A stretch of 64,000 nt of DNA from positions 43,757-107,756 of the forward strand of contig DATGHU010000011.1 of NCBI GenBank assembly GCA_035307765.1, read 5' to 3'. Shown here piece after piece: positions 8,281 through 17,541 of the stretch. Positions within the stretch are counted from its first letter, which is position 1, and each line of letters begins with the position of its first letter. The translations under genes were made by a program, and so were the position numbers. Under the pieces are notes generated by a model. That model did not search any database and was not told the origin of the DNA. It was given only the letters and a program-made list of their open reading frames with translations. This stretch comes from a bacterium (GTDB taxonomy: Bacteria; Sysuimicrobiota; Sysuimicrobiia; Sysuimicrobiales; Segetimicrobiaceae).

Positions 8281-9843
8281 TCAGAACGAAACGCCCGAGC
8301 CCGAGAACCCAACGTTGTTCCCCGGGAAGACGTTCAGCCCGACCGTGAACATCAGGCTGTTGCCGCCCGGGTTCTGCGGGAACGACCGGTAGACGAGTCC
8401 CACCGTCACGCAATCACACCGGACGTTGACCGCGTAATCGACCTCGGTCAGCTGCTGCGTGGTCAGGTTGTAATATGCAGAGACGTTGAACGCGACGTCC
8501 GGGCTGACGCTCATCGCCACGTTCAGCCCGGTACTGGTTTGCTGGGCGAGGAAGTCGTACGTGAGGCTCACCCCGGCGGACTGCACGAAGCCCCCGAACG
8601 AATAGCTGTAGCTCAGCGACGTCGTGCTGCTGGGCCCGATCGCGTCGAACGAAAAGGGCGTCGTCCCGGCCACCGCCACCCCGCTGTAGGACAAGGACGC
8701 CGAGGACCGGAGGTTGAGCGTATCGGAGAGCGCGGCGGATTCCTCGATGATCGTGCGCTGCTGCCCCGTCCCGTAGGCGTCGAACCGCGCCTGGCCGCCG
8801 GCGCTGAAGTACAGGCTCGGCGAGAGCCGGAACGTGTCGCTGCTGACGCTCAGCAGGCCCTCGGCGCGGCTGGTGCTGATGCCGGTGGAGAGTTCATGAT
8901 AGTACCCACCGTGCGCCTCAAACTGCACGGCGATCGGCGCCCCGGGGATCTGCGCACGATCGTACTCCAGGTCGAGCGAGTACCGGTCGATGTTGACGAG
9001 GTTGCCGTTGGTGTCGGTCGTGGGGTGCCGCCCCAGATCCAGGCTCCACGTGTGACCGGCCACCCGATCGAACAGCAGGTTCTCCGCGGAGAGCCCGGTG
9101 CCCGTGGCGAGCCGGACCCGGAAATCGTCGTGCGCCTCTCCGACCGGGAACGAATGGAGGTATTCCAGATACAGCCCATCCGACGTGCTGAACCCGAAGG
9201 TGGGGCCGCTCCGCCTGCCGAGCGTGCTCGTGTACACCGGGAGCGTGATGATCCGGATGCCCGCGACGTAGATCGAGGCGTCGTAGGCGGTGAAGTGGTC
9301 GTTTGGCACGATCACGATCTTCCGGGCGGCGATCTTGAAGATCGGCCGGCTGGGATCGCAGGGGGTGAGCGAGGCGCCCTGCGCGACATCCTGCGCCGGC
9401 GCGACGTCGATCACCTGACCGGTAACGTGCCAGGGGGGATACGACCCCTCCATCTGCTCCATGTGGCCGACATGGGTCCCGAAGTTGTACTTGAGGAGCG
9501 ACCCGGTCGCGCTGTTCCCACTCGACTTGAGCGTGATGTGCCCCGAGGCGACCGCGTCCTGCGTCTCCGTGTTCGCTTCGAGGTGGTCCGCGGTCAGCAC
9601 CGAACCGCTTCCCTCTGCGCGAACGTGGCCGTCGGCCGTCGCGACCTTGGTCAACGAGTTGTACTCGATCCGGTCGGCGGTGATCGTCAGCTCGCCGGTC
9701 GGAACAGAGGGCGGAGCGGGAACCGCCGAATCCCGAAAAGATGCCGAGGATGTCGGGAGACCCCAGGAGACGGCCAGGATCGCGCTGGCGACAAGCGCAA
9801 GCCACCGCCTGACCACAAGCGGCGTCCGCGAGAGCCTCCGCAT
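8281..9843 (-). CDS. LptD/OstA-like outer-membrane beta-barrel protein
   Basis: This 520-residue protein has a signal sequence (LALVASAILAVSWGLPTSSASF), an OstA/LptA-like N-terminal domain (ITADRIEYNSLTKVATADGHV, with short repeats such as LTADHLEA and ASGHITLKSSG), then a long region of alternating residues ending VGFSGSGVSF, whose terminal Phe is typical of barrel assembly. In LptD the N-domain receives lipopolysaccharide and the barrel inserts it into the outer leaflet. It is shorter than proteobacterial LptD, as in many Terrabacteria. The reading frame is open well upstream, but ATG 9843 fits the signal peptide; GGAGG directly abuts this ATG, so the start is moderately certain. It follows the phosphomannomutase stop by eight bases. 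Confidence 0.8.
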   Translation of the reverse strand: MRRLSRTPLVVRRWLALVASAILAVSWGLPTSSASFRDSAVPAPPSVPTGELTITADRIEYNSLTKVATADGHVRAEGSGSVLTADHLEANTETQDAVASGHITLKSSGNSATGSLLKYNFGTHVGHMEQMEGSYPPWHVTGQVIDVAPAQDVAQGASLTPCDPSRPIFKIAARKIVIVPNDHFTAYDASIYVAGIRIITLPVYTSTLGRRSGPTFGFSTSDGLYLEYLHSFPVGEAHDDFRVRLATGTGLSAENLLFDRVAGHTWSLDLGRHPTTDTNGNLVNIDRYSLDLEYDRAQIPGAPIAVQFEAHGGYYHELSTGISTSRAEGLLSVSSDTFRLSPSLYFSAGGQARFDAYGTGQQRTIIEESAALSDTLNLRSSASLSYSGVAVAGTTPFSFDAIGPSSTTSLSYSYSFGGFVQSAGVSLTYDFLAQQTSTGLNVAMSVSPDVAFNVSAYYNLTTQQLTEVDYAVNVRCDCVTVGLVYRSFPQNPGGNSLMFTVGLNVFPGNNVGFSGSGVSF

Positions 9844-9851
9844 CCTCCGGG

Positions 9852-11225
9852 CTACCAGCTGAGCGGGGCGGCCTCGGGATACCGGCGGAGCGCCTGCTCC
9901 AGGACGGCTTTGATGCGCTCCAGCGCCGCGGGAGTCGTCCCTTCCGCGCGGACGACCAGCACGGGCTGGGTGTTGCTGGCGCGCACGAGGCCCCAGCCGT
10001 CGGGAAACAGCACCCGCACCCCGTCGATATCGATCACCTCGTAGCGCTCCTTGAACTCCCGGGTCAGCGCGGCCACCACCGGCTGCTTGCGCCCGTCGGG
10101 ACAGGCGACCCTCGTCTCGGGGGTAGCGTAGTATCTGGGGATCTCCCCGGCGATCGCCGAGAGCGGGCGGTCCGCGCGGGACAGGATCCGCAGCAGCCGG
10201 CCGGCGGCGTAGATCGCATCGTCGAAGCCGTAGTACTCGTCGGCGAAGAACATGTGCCCGGACATCTCCCCGGCGAACACCGCCCCGAGCTCGCGCATTT
10301 TGGCCTTGATCAACGAGTGCCCGGTCTGGGTGAACTGCGGCCGGCCCCCCAGCCGGCGGATCTCGTCGACGAGCGCCTGCGAGCACTTAACCTCCACGAG
10401 CGCCACCGCGCCGGGATGGGCGGCCAGCACCTCGCGCCAGTAGAGGACCATCAGCAGGTCTCCCCACAGGATCCCGCCTCGGTCGTCCACGACGCCGAGC
10501 CGATCGCCGTCGCCGTCGAACCCCAACCCCACGTCCGCCCGGGACTCGGCGACGACGCGAATCAGATCGCCGAGGTTGTGCGGGTCCACCGGATCGGGGT
10601 GGTGGTGCGGGAACGACGGGTCGAGATCGCAGTAGAGGGGCACGACGTCGACCTCCCAGGCGCGGAGGATCTCGGGGACGAACGCCCCCGCGGTGCCGTT
10701 CCCGCAATCCGCCACCACCCGCAGGCGGCGCGGGCCGAGATGGATTCGCTCGCGCAGCATCCCGGCGTAGGCGGAGAGGATCTCGCGCTCCTCGACGGCC
10801 CCGGAGCCCTGCCGGAATCGACCCGCCTCCGCCAGTGCCCGGACCTCCTGGATCTGCGACCCGTAGAGGGTGCCGGGGCCGCAGCACAACTTGAACCCGT
10901 TGAACTCCGGGGGGTTGTGCGACGCCGTCACCATGATGCCGCCCTCGACGCCGAGGTGCCGGAGCGCAAAGTACAGCATCGGGGTCACGGCCAGCCCGAT
11001 CGTGAGCACGTCGCATCCGGTCGCGGTCAGCCCTCGGATCGCGGCCTCGTAGAGCAAGGACGAGCTCGTCCGATTGTCGTGGCCGACCGCCGCTCGCCGA
11101 ACGCCGGCGGAGGCCAAGTAGGTGCCGAACGCCCGACCGATCGTCTCCGCGGCCTCGGCGTCGAGCTCGCGCCCAACGACGCCGCGGATGTCGTACTCGC
11201 GAAAGATCTCGGGCGGTGGTTGCAT
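9852..11225 (-). CDS. Phosphomannomutase / phosphoglucomutase
   Basis: Interconverts hexose-6-phosphate and hexose-1-phosphate, feeding both the GDP-mannose and UDP-glucose routes used by the neighbouring sugar enzymes. The four loops of the alpha-D-phosphohexomutase family are present in 457 residues: TASHNP with phosphoserine Ser102, the metal loop GFDGDGDR near 235-242, the sugar loop GEMSGHMFF near 320, and the phosphate loop RASNTQPVLVVRAEG near 420-435. ATG 11225 lies 89 bases from the divergent exporter gene. Whether mannose or glucose is preferred cannot be read from sequence. Confidence 0.93.
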   Translation of the reverse strand: MQPPPEIFREYDIRGVVGRELDAEAAETIGRAFGTYLASAGVRRAAVGHDNRTSSSLLYEAAIRGLTATGCDVLTIGLAVTPMLYFALRHLGVEGGIMVTASHNPPEFNGFKLCCGPGTLYGSQIQEVRALAEAGRFRQGSGAVEEREILSAYAGMLRERIHLGPRRLRVVADCGNGTAGAFVPEILRAWEVDVVPLYCDLDPSFPHHHPDPVDPHNLGDLIRVVAESRADVGLGFDGDGDRLGVVDDRGGILWGDLLMVLYWREVLAAHPGAVALVEVKCSQALVDEIRRLGGRPQFTQTGHSLIKAKMRELGAVFAGEMSGHMFFADEYYGFDDAIYAAGRLLRILSRADRPLSAIAGEIPRYYATPETRVACPDGRKQPVVAALTREFKERYEVIDIDGVRVLFPDGWGLVRASNTQPVLVVRAEGTTPAALERIKAVLEQALRRYPEAAPLSW

Positions 11226-11301
11226 CTGCGCGTCCTCTCTCCCCGTCCCCGCTAGGAGGTGGTTCTCTGCGACTGCACCTGCCCCTGCCGGAGAGATGAT
11301 G

Positions 11302-11307
11302 TATAAT
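11302..11307 (+). promoter_or_regulatory. -10 box of the MsbA-like gene; leaderless arrangement
   Basis: TATAAT lies seven bases before the ATG at 11315, so transcription should start at or next to the start codon. No convincing -35 box or TGN extension is seen. A GGAG-type ribosome site cannot fit between box and start. Confidence 0.6.
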
Positions 11308-11314
11308 AGGCACC

Positions 11315-13069
11315 ATGGCGGAGATCCGACGGCTCGCCGGGTATCTCCGGCCGTACATGGTACAGCTGGTCGGAGGCCTCGTCGCCGCGATCCTCGTTGC
11401 CGTGGCGTGGCTGTACGTGCCGCGGTACGTGGGGTATCAGATCGACGCCATCATCAAGACCCACGGGAACTTCGCCGTCCTCAACGGCGCCGCGCTGGTC
11501 ATCCTCGCCATCTACATCTTCCGCAGCGTCTGTCTGTACATCCAGCTCTCGCTGCTCGCGTTCGTCGGCCACCGCCTCGTGGCGGACCTTCGCCTCGCGG
11601 CCTTCCGCCAGGTGCAGCGCTGGTCGCTCGACCGCTTCATCACCTGGCACAGCGGCGAGGTGATCTCCCGGACGATCCAGGACACCCAGCTCGTCGAATC
11701 CCGGCTGCTCAACGGCTTGACCGATCTGCTGACGACGGGGCTGCTGGTCGTCGGCGTCGTCGTCGCCTTGTTCCTCATCCAGTGGCGCCTCGCGCTCCTC
11801 ACCTTCGGCACGATCGGCGCGCTGATCGTCGCGGCGCGGGTCTTCGGGCACGAGGTGCAGCAGGGCTCCACGCGGGCCCAGAGCCGCATCGCCGCCCTAA
11901 CCGGGGTGATCAAGGAATCGATCACGGGGGCGCGGATCATCCGCGCCTTCGTCCAGGAGACGCGGGAGGAGGGCCGCTTCGGCCTGGAAAACGAGCGCAC
12001 CTTCGAGGAGAACTACCGGATCCGGCGGCTGATCGCGCTCGAGATCTCGCTCGTCAGCATCCTCAACGCGTTTGGGTTGATCTTTGTCCTGTGGGCCGGG
12101 GTGAAGTACGTCTCCGCCGGCCAGATGACCCCCGGCGGCCTGGTGTCGTTCCTGGCGTACCTCGCCCTGGCGATGGACCCGGCGGCCAGCCTGCTCCGGT
12201 ACTACTCCGAGTCGCGGCAGGCGATGGCGGGGGTCGTCCGGGTCTTCGAGTTGCTGGACGTCCCGGAAACGGTCATCCAGCCCCCCCACGCCGTACGCCT
12301 CAAGCGGCTCAGCGGGCGAGTCCGCTTCCGCAACATCTCCCTCGCCTACGAGCCGGACCGGTGGGCGCTGCGGAACATCTCGCTGGACGTCCACCCCGGC
12401 GAGCACATCGCCGTGGTCGGGCCGAGCGGGGCGGGCAAGAGCAGCCTGGTGAACCTCATCCCCCGATTCTACGATCCCACCGAGGGGACGATCGAGGTCG
12501 ATGACCACGACCTGCGCGGGGTGCAGACCGCCTCGCTCCGCCGGCAGATCGGGCTGGTGCCGCAGGAGACCGTGCTGTTCGCCGGCACGGTCGCCGACAA
12601 CATCGCCTACGGGCGTCCGGACGCCCCGCTAAAGGAGATCGAGGACGCGGCGCGCGTCGCCGCCGCGCACGACTTCATCTCCAGGCTGCCCGACGGGTAC
12701 CACACCCACCTAGGCGAGGGCGGCACGCAGCTGTCGGGAGGACAGCGGCAGCGGCTGGCGCTGGCGCGGGCGGTGCTGAACGATCCGGCGATCCTCATCC
12801 TGGACGAGGCCACCTCCGCGCTGGACGCGGAATCGGAGGAGGCGATCCAGCAGGCGATGGAACGGCTCACCGAGCAGCGGACGACCTTCATCATCGCCCA
12901 CCGGCTCTCCACCGTGCGCAGCGCGCACCGCATCGTCGTGCTGCTGGACGGTGAAGTGGCTGAGATCGGGCGCCACGACGACCTCGCCGCCCGGGACGGG
13001 CCGTACAGCCGGCTGGTGCGGGCGCAACTCATCGAGGAGACCGACCGCACCCCCGCCGCCGCTCCATGA
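11315..13069 (+). CDS. ABC exporter, fused permease and ATPase (MsbA-like)
   Basis: A 584-residue half-transporter. The first 310 residues contain six hydrophobic segments, starting LVGGLVAAILVAVAWL. The ATPase domain has Walker A GPSGAGKSS near 369-377, a Q-loop (VPQETVLF), the LSGGQRQR signature near 473, Walker B ILILDEATSALD near 493-504 and the H-loop AHRLSTV. Such homodimers flip lipid A-type glycolipids or drugs across the inner membrane. Placement directly before three glycosyltransferases, overlapping the first by four bases (ATGA), supports export of a glycolipid. A multidrug exporter is the alternative. The start coincides with the predicted transcription start. Confidence 0.9.
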   Translation: MAEIRRLAGYLRPYMVQLVGGLVAAILVAVAWLYVPRYVGYQIDAIIKTHGNFAVLNGAALVILAIYIFRSVCLYIQLSLLAFVGHRLVADLRLAAFRQVQRWSLDRFITWHSGEVISRTIQDTQLVESRLLNGLTDLLTTGLLVVGVVVALFLIQWRLALLTFGTIGALIVAARVFGHEVQQGSTRAQSRIAALTGVIKESITGARIIRAFVQETREEGRFGLENERTFEENYRIRRLIALEISLVSILNAFGLIFVLWAGVKYVSAGQMTPGGLVSFLAYLALAMDPAASLLRYYSESRQAMAGVVRVFELLDVPETVIQPPHAVRLKRLSGRVRFRNISLAYEPDRWALRNISLDVHPGEHIAVVGPSGAGKSSLVNLIPRFYDPTEGTIEVDDHDLRGVQTASLRRQIGLVPQETVLFAGTVADNIAYGRPDAPLKEIEDAARVAAAHDFISRLPDGYHTHLGEGGTQLSGGQRQRLALARAVLNDPAILILDEATSALDAESEEAIQQAMERLTEQRTTFIIAHRLSTVRSAHRIVVLLDGEVAEIGRHDDLAARDGPYSRLVRAQLIEETDRTPAAAP

Positions 13070-14013
13070 CGGTCGAGATCAGCGTCGTCACCCCGACCCG
13101 CGACCGCGCGCCGGTGCTGGCCCGCTGCCTCGACACACTCATCCGGCAGTCGCTCGACCCCGCGCGGTACGAGATCCTGATCGTCGACGACGGGTCGACC
13201 GACGACACCCCGGCGGTCGTCGAGGCGGCGCGGCGCGCCGCGGCCTGCGAGGTCCGGATGTTCCGGCTCGGGCAGCACGCCGGGATTCCCGCCGCCCGGA
13301 ACCGGGCGATCCAGGAGGCCCGCGGGGACCTCATCGTCTTCGTGGACAGCGATGAACTCGCCCCGGCATCGTTTCTCGCCGCCCACCGGGACTGCCATCG
13401 GCGCGGGCCCAACGTGATCGGCCGCGGCCCGGTGATCATCACGCACGCGCTCGACCGGCCGTTCGAGGCGCGGGGCGGCATCCTGGACCTGTCCACCGCG
13501 TACTTCGACACGGACAACGCGTCGGTGCGGCGGAGCGATCTGCTGCGCGCCGGCCTGTTCGACGAGTCCTTCTCGCCCTACGGGTGGGAGGGCCTCGATC
13601 TGGGGTTCCGCCTCAGGGCGCTCGGCCTGCGGCGGGTCTTCCGGCGGGACGCCGCCCTGTACCACTACCGCCCCGAGGTGTCGGCGGAGACGCTGTCCGA
13701 TCTCTTGGCCAAGGAAGAGGAGCGCGCCTGGACCGCGCGGCATTTCTTCGCCAAGCATCGCACGGTGGAGGCGAGGTTCGCGATCTCGCTCACCCCGATG
13801 CACTACTGCCTCAACGCCCTGCAGCGGGGGTTCGGCGCCCTCCACGCCGGCAACATCGTGGCGTGGGTGGCGCGGACACGGCGGTGGGGACTCTCCGGGC
13901 TCGGCCGCGTCATGTTGGCGGGCGTGCTGCGGGAGCGCTACTTCGCCCGCCTCCTGGACGGGGAGACGGCCTCCGGAACCCATGGACGCCAGCGTCATCA
14001 TCCCGACGCGTAA
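13066..14013 (+). CDS. Family 2 glycosyltransferase, first of three
   Basis: A 315-residue GT-A enzyme. The N-terminus reads ISVVTPTRDRAPVL, then the nucleotide site VDDGSTDDTP, the metal-binding DSDE (in place of the usual DxD) near residue 93, and the acceptor-side motif YGWEGLDLGFRLRALG near 170. The C-terminal hundred residues are helical and Arg-rich with a conserved KHRTVEARF. It overlaps the exporter stop by four bases and the next glycosyltransferase by 32 bases. The motif order matches the two downstream enzymes, so all three are probably paralogues. Donor and acceptor are unknown. Confidence 0.85.
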   Translation: MTVEISVVTPTRDRAPVLARCLDTLIRQSLDPARYEILIVDDGSTDDTPAVVEAARRAAACEVRMFRLGQHAGIPAARNRAIQEARGDLIVFVDSDELAPASFLAAHRDCHRRGPNVIGRGPVIITHALDRPFEARGGILDLSTAYFDTDNASVRRSDLLRAGLFDESFSPYGWEGLDLGFRLRALGLRRVFRRDAALYHYRPEVSAETLSDLLAKEEERAWTARHFFAKHRTVEARFAISLTPMHYCLNALQRGFGALHAGNIVAWVARTRRWGLSGLGRVMLAGVLRERYFARLLDGETASGTHGRQRHHPDA

Positions 14014-14944
14014 CAACCGCGAGGTCCTGCGCGAGACGATTGCGGCGCAGCTCGGGCAGGCCTTCCCGCCCGATCGGTACGAGATCATCGTGGTCGACGA
14101 CGGCTCGACCGACGGGACGGCAGAGATGGTGCGCGGGCTCCGCGGCGCGGCCCCGATCCGGTACCTCGCCCAGCCGCCGCGGGGGCTGGCGGCCGCGCGC
14201 AACACGGGCGCCCGGGCCGCGCGGGGGCGGACCCTCGTGTTCATCGACGCCGATTTCTGGGCGACCCCCCAGCTCGTCGCCGCGCACCACGCGCACTATC
14301 CGCCGGAAGCCCGCCGCCTCTGGGTGCAGGGAGCGACGCGTACGCATCCCGACGCCCTGGTCACCCCGTTCATGCGCGACCGGGTGCGGCTCGATCCTCC
14401 CGACCGCGGGTCGCACGCCCTCTCACCGTTCCACGTCGTCGGGCGAAACTTCTCGATGCTGCGCGCGGATCTCGAGGGGCTCGGCGGGTTCGACGAGAAC
14501 TTCACCGAATACGGGTGGGAGGACCTCGACCTGGCACTGCGCCTCCGGGCCTGCGGGGGCACGTTTCTCTACGACGGGGGGGCGCTCGGGTACCACTATC
14601 ACGTCGAGACGCTGGAGAGCGTCCGGCGCAAATTCGGGCAGGCCGGCGCGGGCGCGGTCTACCTTTGGCGGAAGCACCGCCGGGCTTTTCGGCTCGGCAT
14701 CTTCTTGGAAATCGCCCCGCTCATGCTTCCGCTGAAGTGGCTGGTCTTCCGCACCCCCCTCTTCACGCCGCTGATGCGCCGGCTCCTCCCCCACGCCGAA
14801 GCCCACCGCTGGTGGTCGCTCGCGTTTGCCGCCTACACGCACCTCACCTGGGAGGCCTACTACGAGGGGGTGTTCCGGGCGCTGCGGGAGCCGGAGCCGG
14901 ACGCGCGCCGGGCGCGCCGCTCGCGGGACGCGCGCGCCACCTAG
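13982..14944 (+). CDS. Family 2 glycosyltransferase, second of three
   Basis: A 320-residue GT-A enzyme: SVIIPTRNNREVLRE at the start, VDDGSTDGTAEM, the metal motif FIDADFW, and YGWEDLDLALRLRACG near 180. A hydrophobic stretch (GIFLEIAPLMLPLKWLVF) near residue 245 suggests membrane contact. Its start lies 32 bases inside the previous gene, so its translation is probably coupled. It is strikingly like the next enzyme along its entire length, including the late WEAYYEGVFRAL motif, which indicates tandem duplication. It probably adds a sugar to a lipid-linked acceptor. Confidence 0.87.
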   Translation: MDASVIIPTRNNREVLRETIAAQLGQAFPPDRYEIIVVDDGSTDGTAEMVRGLRGAAPIRYLAQPPRGLAAARNTGARAARGRTLVFIDADFWATPQLVAAHHAHYPPEARRLWVQGATRTHPDALVTPFMRDRVRLDPPDRGSHALSPFHVVGRNFSMLRADLEGLGGFDENFTEYGWEDLDLALRLRACGGTFLYDGGALGYHYHVETLESVRRKFGQAGAGAVYLWRKHRRAFRLGIFLEIAPLMLPLKWLVFRTPLFTPLMRRLLPHAEAHRWWSLAFAAYTHLTWEAYYEGVFRALREPEPDARRARRSRDARAT

Positions 14945-14947
14945 CCC

Positions 14948-15919
14948 ATGGACTGCAGCGTCATCATCCCCACGTACAACAACCGCGAGGTCCTCCGCGA
15001 GGCCCTGGTCCGGCAGGTCGGGCAGGACTTCCCCCGCGACCGCTACGAGATCGTGGTGATCGACGATGGATCCACCGACGGGACCGCCGAGATGATCCGC
15101 GATCTGCGCAGCCCGGTCCCGATCCGGTATCTGGCACAGGCCAACCGGGGCCGCGCCGCCGCCCGCAACGCCGGCGTCCGGGCGTCCTCGGGCCGGGTGC
15201 TGGTGTTCCTCGACTCCGACTTCTGGGCGGAGCCGACCCTCCTCGCCGAGCACGCCAAGCACTACCCGCCCTCCGCCGCGCGGCTGGGGGTCCAGGGGGC
15301 CAGCCGCACCCATCCCGATTCACTCGTCACGCCGTTCATGCGGGCGCGGGAGATCCGCCTCGAGCTCCCCCCGCCCCGGCCGAACGACATCTCGCCGTTC
15401 CGCATCAGCACCCGCAACCTCTCCCTGCTGCGCGACGAGTTCATCGCCGCCGGCGGCTTCGATGAGGGGTTTGGCGGATACGGCTGGGAGGACATCGAGC
15501 TGGCCTGGCGCCTGCGCGCGCGGGGGGTGACGTTCCGGTACGAACCCCGGGCGACCGGGGACCACTACCAGATCCAGGACCTGGAGGGGCTGCGGCGGAA
15601 GCTGCGCGAGGGCGGGCGGAGCGCGGTGTACTTCTGGCAGAAGCACGGCCGGCCGTTCCGGTTGGGGATGCTGCTCGAGATCGCCCCGCTGCTGCTGCCG
15701 TTCAAATGGCTGGTCTACCGGACCCCGCTGGTCACCGCCCCCATCCGCTGGCTGCTCCCCCGCGCGGAGCGACGGGGGTGGCACTGGATCCTGAGCGAGT
15801 GCACGAACCACATGGTCTGGGAAGCCTACTATGAAGGGGTCTTCCGGGCGTTGGCCGGGGATGGGGGACGCCGCTCCGAGGCGGGCCGGGAGGACGGCAG
15901 CCAGGCCGAGACGACGTAA
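14948..15919 (+). CDS. Family 2 glycosyltransferase, third of three
   Basis: A 323-residue enzyme three bases downstream of its close paralogue. Motifs: SVIIPTYNNREVLREAL, IDDGSTDGTAEM, FLDSDFWAEP (metal), GGYGWEDIELAWRLRARG, the hydrophobic MLLEIAPLLLPFKWLVY segment and WEAYYEGVFRAL. The last 91 bases overlap the 3' end of the convergent GT39-type gene; the overlapped tail (Gly/Arg/Glu-rich) is beyond the conserved domain. It could add a repeat-unit sugar like its twin, or have diverged in donor use. Confidence 0.87.
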   Translation: MDCSVIIPTYNNREVLREALVRQVGQDFPRDRYEIVVIDDGSTDGTAEMIRDLRSPVPIRYLAQANRGRAAARNAGVRASSGRVLVFLDSDFWAEPTLLAEHAKHYPPSAARLGVQGASRTHPDSLVTPFMRAREIRLELPPPRPNDISPFRISTRNLSLLRDEFIAAGGFDEGFGGYGWEDIELAWRLRARGVTFRYEPRATGDHYQIQDLEGLRRKLREGGRSAVYFWQKHGRPFRLGMLLEIAPLLLPFKWLVYRTPLVTAPIRWLLPRAERRGWHWILSECTNHMVWEAYYEGVFRALAGDGGRRSEAGREDGSQAETT

Positions 15920-17541
15920 CGCGGCCCGATCCGCCCCGACGACGCTGCGCAGCGGAGCGCCGCGGGCTTCTCGAGCACCAGGGTCCCCACCCGCTGCGCC
16001 ACCGGCTCGAGCGGGGGCGGCTCCCACGGGAGCCTCGCCAACTCGTCCCGGGTGATGACGAGGAATACCCGGCCGGGCGCGCAGAGATCGCGGCGCAGCT
16101 CGCCCGGCATCTCGGCCCACTCGACCCGGTGCCCCGTGTAGTAGATCAGCGAGGTCGCGGTGTTCATCCGGTACGCGACGATCCGGTCGCCCGGCCGGAG
16201 CGTCGCGTCGATCGCCGACGCCAGCGGCCTGATCGGCTTCTGGGCCTCCGCCAGCGGCAGCACCCAGGTCAGCACCGCGACCCACGTCGCCGCCAGCGCC
16301 GCGCACACCAGCGCGAAAGCGGCCCGGCTGCTCCCGCGCCGGCCGGCGACGAGCGCGGCGGCCAGCCCGACCACGAGCGTCGCGGCGGTCAGGAGCAGGT
16401 CGCCGCCGGCCGCGCGCAGCGGCCCGGGGTACAGGGCTCCCAGGACCGCCCAGGCCGCCCCCAGCAGCACCACGACGAACCCCAGCAGCCAGCCGAGCGC
16501 GCGCGTCACCCGAGGATCGGCGCCGCCCCGCTCAAGGATCGGCCCCCAGAACGCCGCCACCCCGATCGCCGCAAACGGGAAGATCGGCATGATGTAGCCG
16601 GGAAGCTTGGTCTGTGCCGCCGTGTAGAAAAGCACGGGGATGGCCGTCCACAACAGCACGACCAGGCTGCCGTCCGCGCTCCGCCACTGCCGGAGGTGCA
16701 GGCGCGCCGCGTCCGGCCAAAAGGCCGTCCAGGGAAGCCCCCCCAAGGCCGCCACTGGCAGATAGAAGTACCAGGGGGCGGAGTGCTTCTCGACGACCCC
16801 GAAGAACCGGCCGACCATATAGTAGCCGACGTTTGAGACCAGGAACGCCCCGCCGTGCCGCACCGTCTCCGCGGCGTACCAGGAGAGCCCCACGATCGCG
16901 TACACCGCGACCCCCGCCCCCCACGGAACTTCCCGCCATCGGGCCCACCCTCGGCGCAGGGTGACGAAGGCGACGATGACCAGTCCCGGGAGGAGCGCGC
17001 CGATGGGGCCTTTGGTCAGCGTGGCCAGCCCGGCAAACAGAAAGCACCGCAGGTAGTCCGCGCGCCGCCCCGACCGATACCCCTGGAGGAAAGCGTGAAA
17101 TGCCAGGAGCATCCACGCCAGCAGGACCGTGTCGAACACGGCCAGCCGGGACTGTCCCAGGAACTGCAGGGTCACCGCGAGGATCGCCCCCGCGATCAGC
17201 CCCACCCGGCCATCGAACAGCGCGCGGCCCAGCAGCACGGTCGCGTACACGGCGAGCAGGCTGAAGAGCACGGACCAGATCCGCACGGTCCACTCCGAGA
17301 ACCCCAGCGCGCGGCCTGTCGCCGCGACCAACCACATATAGAGCGGGGGGTGCACGAACCAGGGATGGCCGTTGACGTGGAGGGTCACCGGATCGCCGGT
17401 CTGGACCATCTCCACCGCGATCTGGGCGTACTCGCTCTCGTCCTGGTCGAAGAGGGCGGGCGCGCCGAGCCGGTACAGATCCAAGCAGGCCGACGCCAGC
17501 AGCAGGACGACGATCCACCGGCGCTCCCGGTGCGGGGTCAC
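15829..17541 (-). CDS. GT39-type membrane glycosyltransferase (ArnT/PMT family)
   Basis: A 570-residue integral membrane protein with about 11-12 hydrophobic segments. The first periplasmic loop carries FDQDESEYAQIAVEMV, the Asp-Glu pair that is catalytic in GT39/ArnT enzymes, followed by HPWFVHPPLYMWL. These enzymes use a polyprenyl-phosphate sugar on the outer face of the inner membrane to modify lipid A, glycans or proteins. GTG 17541 abuts the stop of the LpxB-related gene without a gap. The final 30 residues, where the gene overlaps the GT2 gene, are Ser/Pro/Arg-rich and beyond the last membrane segment. The acceptor is unknown. Confidence 0.88.
   Translation of the reverse strand: MTPHRERRWIVVLLLASACLDLYRLGAPALFDQDESEYAQIAVEMVQTGDPVTLHVNGHPWFVHPPLYMWLVAATGRALGFSEWTVRIWSVLFSLLAVYATVLLGRALFDGRVGLIAGAILAVTLQFLGQSRLAVFDTVLLAWMLLAFHAFLQGYRSGRRADYLRCFLFAGLATLTKGPIGALLPGLVIVAFVTLRRGWARWREVPWGAGVAVYAIVGLSWYAAETVRHGGAFLVSNVGYYMVGRFFGVVEKHSAPWYFYLPVAALGGLPWTAFWPDAARLHLRQWRSADGSLVVLLWTAIPVLFYTAAQTKLPGYIMPIFPFAAIGVAAFWGPILERGGADPRVTRALGWLLGFVVVLLGAAWAVLGALYPGPLRAAGGDLLLTAATLVVGLAAALVAGRRGSSRAAFALVCAALAATWVAVLTWVLPLAEAQKPIRPLASAIDATLRPGDRIVAYRMNTATSLIYYTGHRVEWAEMPGELRRDLCAPGRVFLVITRDELARLPWEPPPLEPVAQRVGTLVLEKPAALRCAASSGRIGPRYVVSAWLPSSRPASERRPPSPANARKTPS

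Noticed and set aside
9844..10386. The upstream extension of the LptD-like frame inside the phosphomannomutase gene
   Set aside because: The extension is Arg-rich shadow sequence, whereas ATG 9843 begins a good signal peptide.
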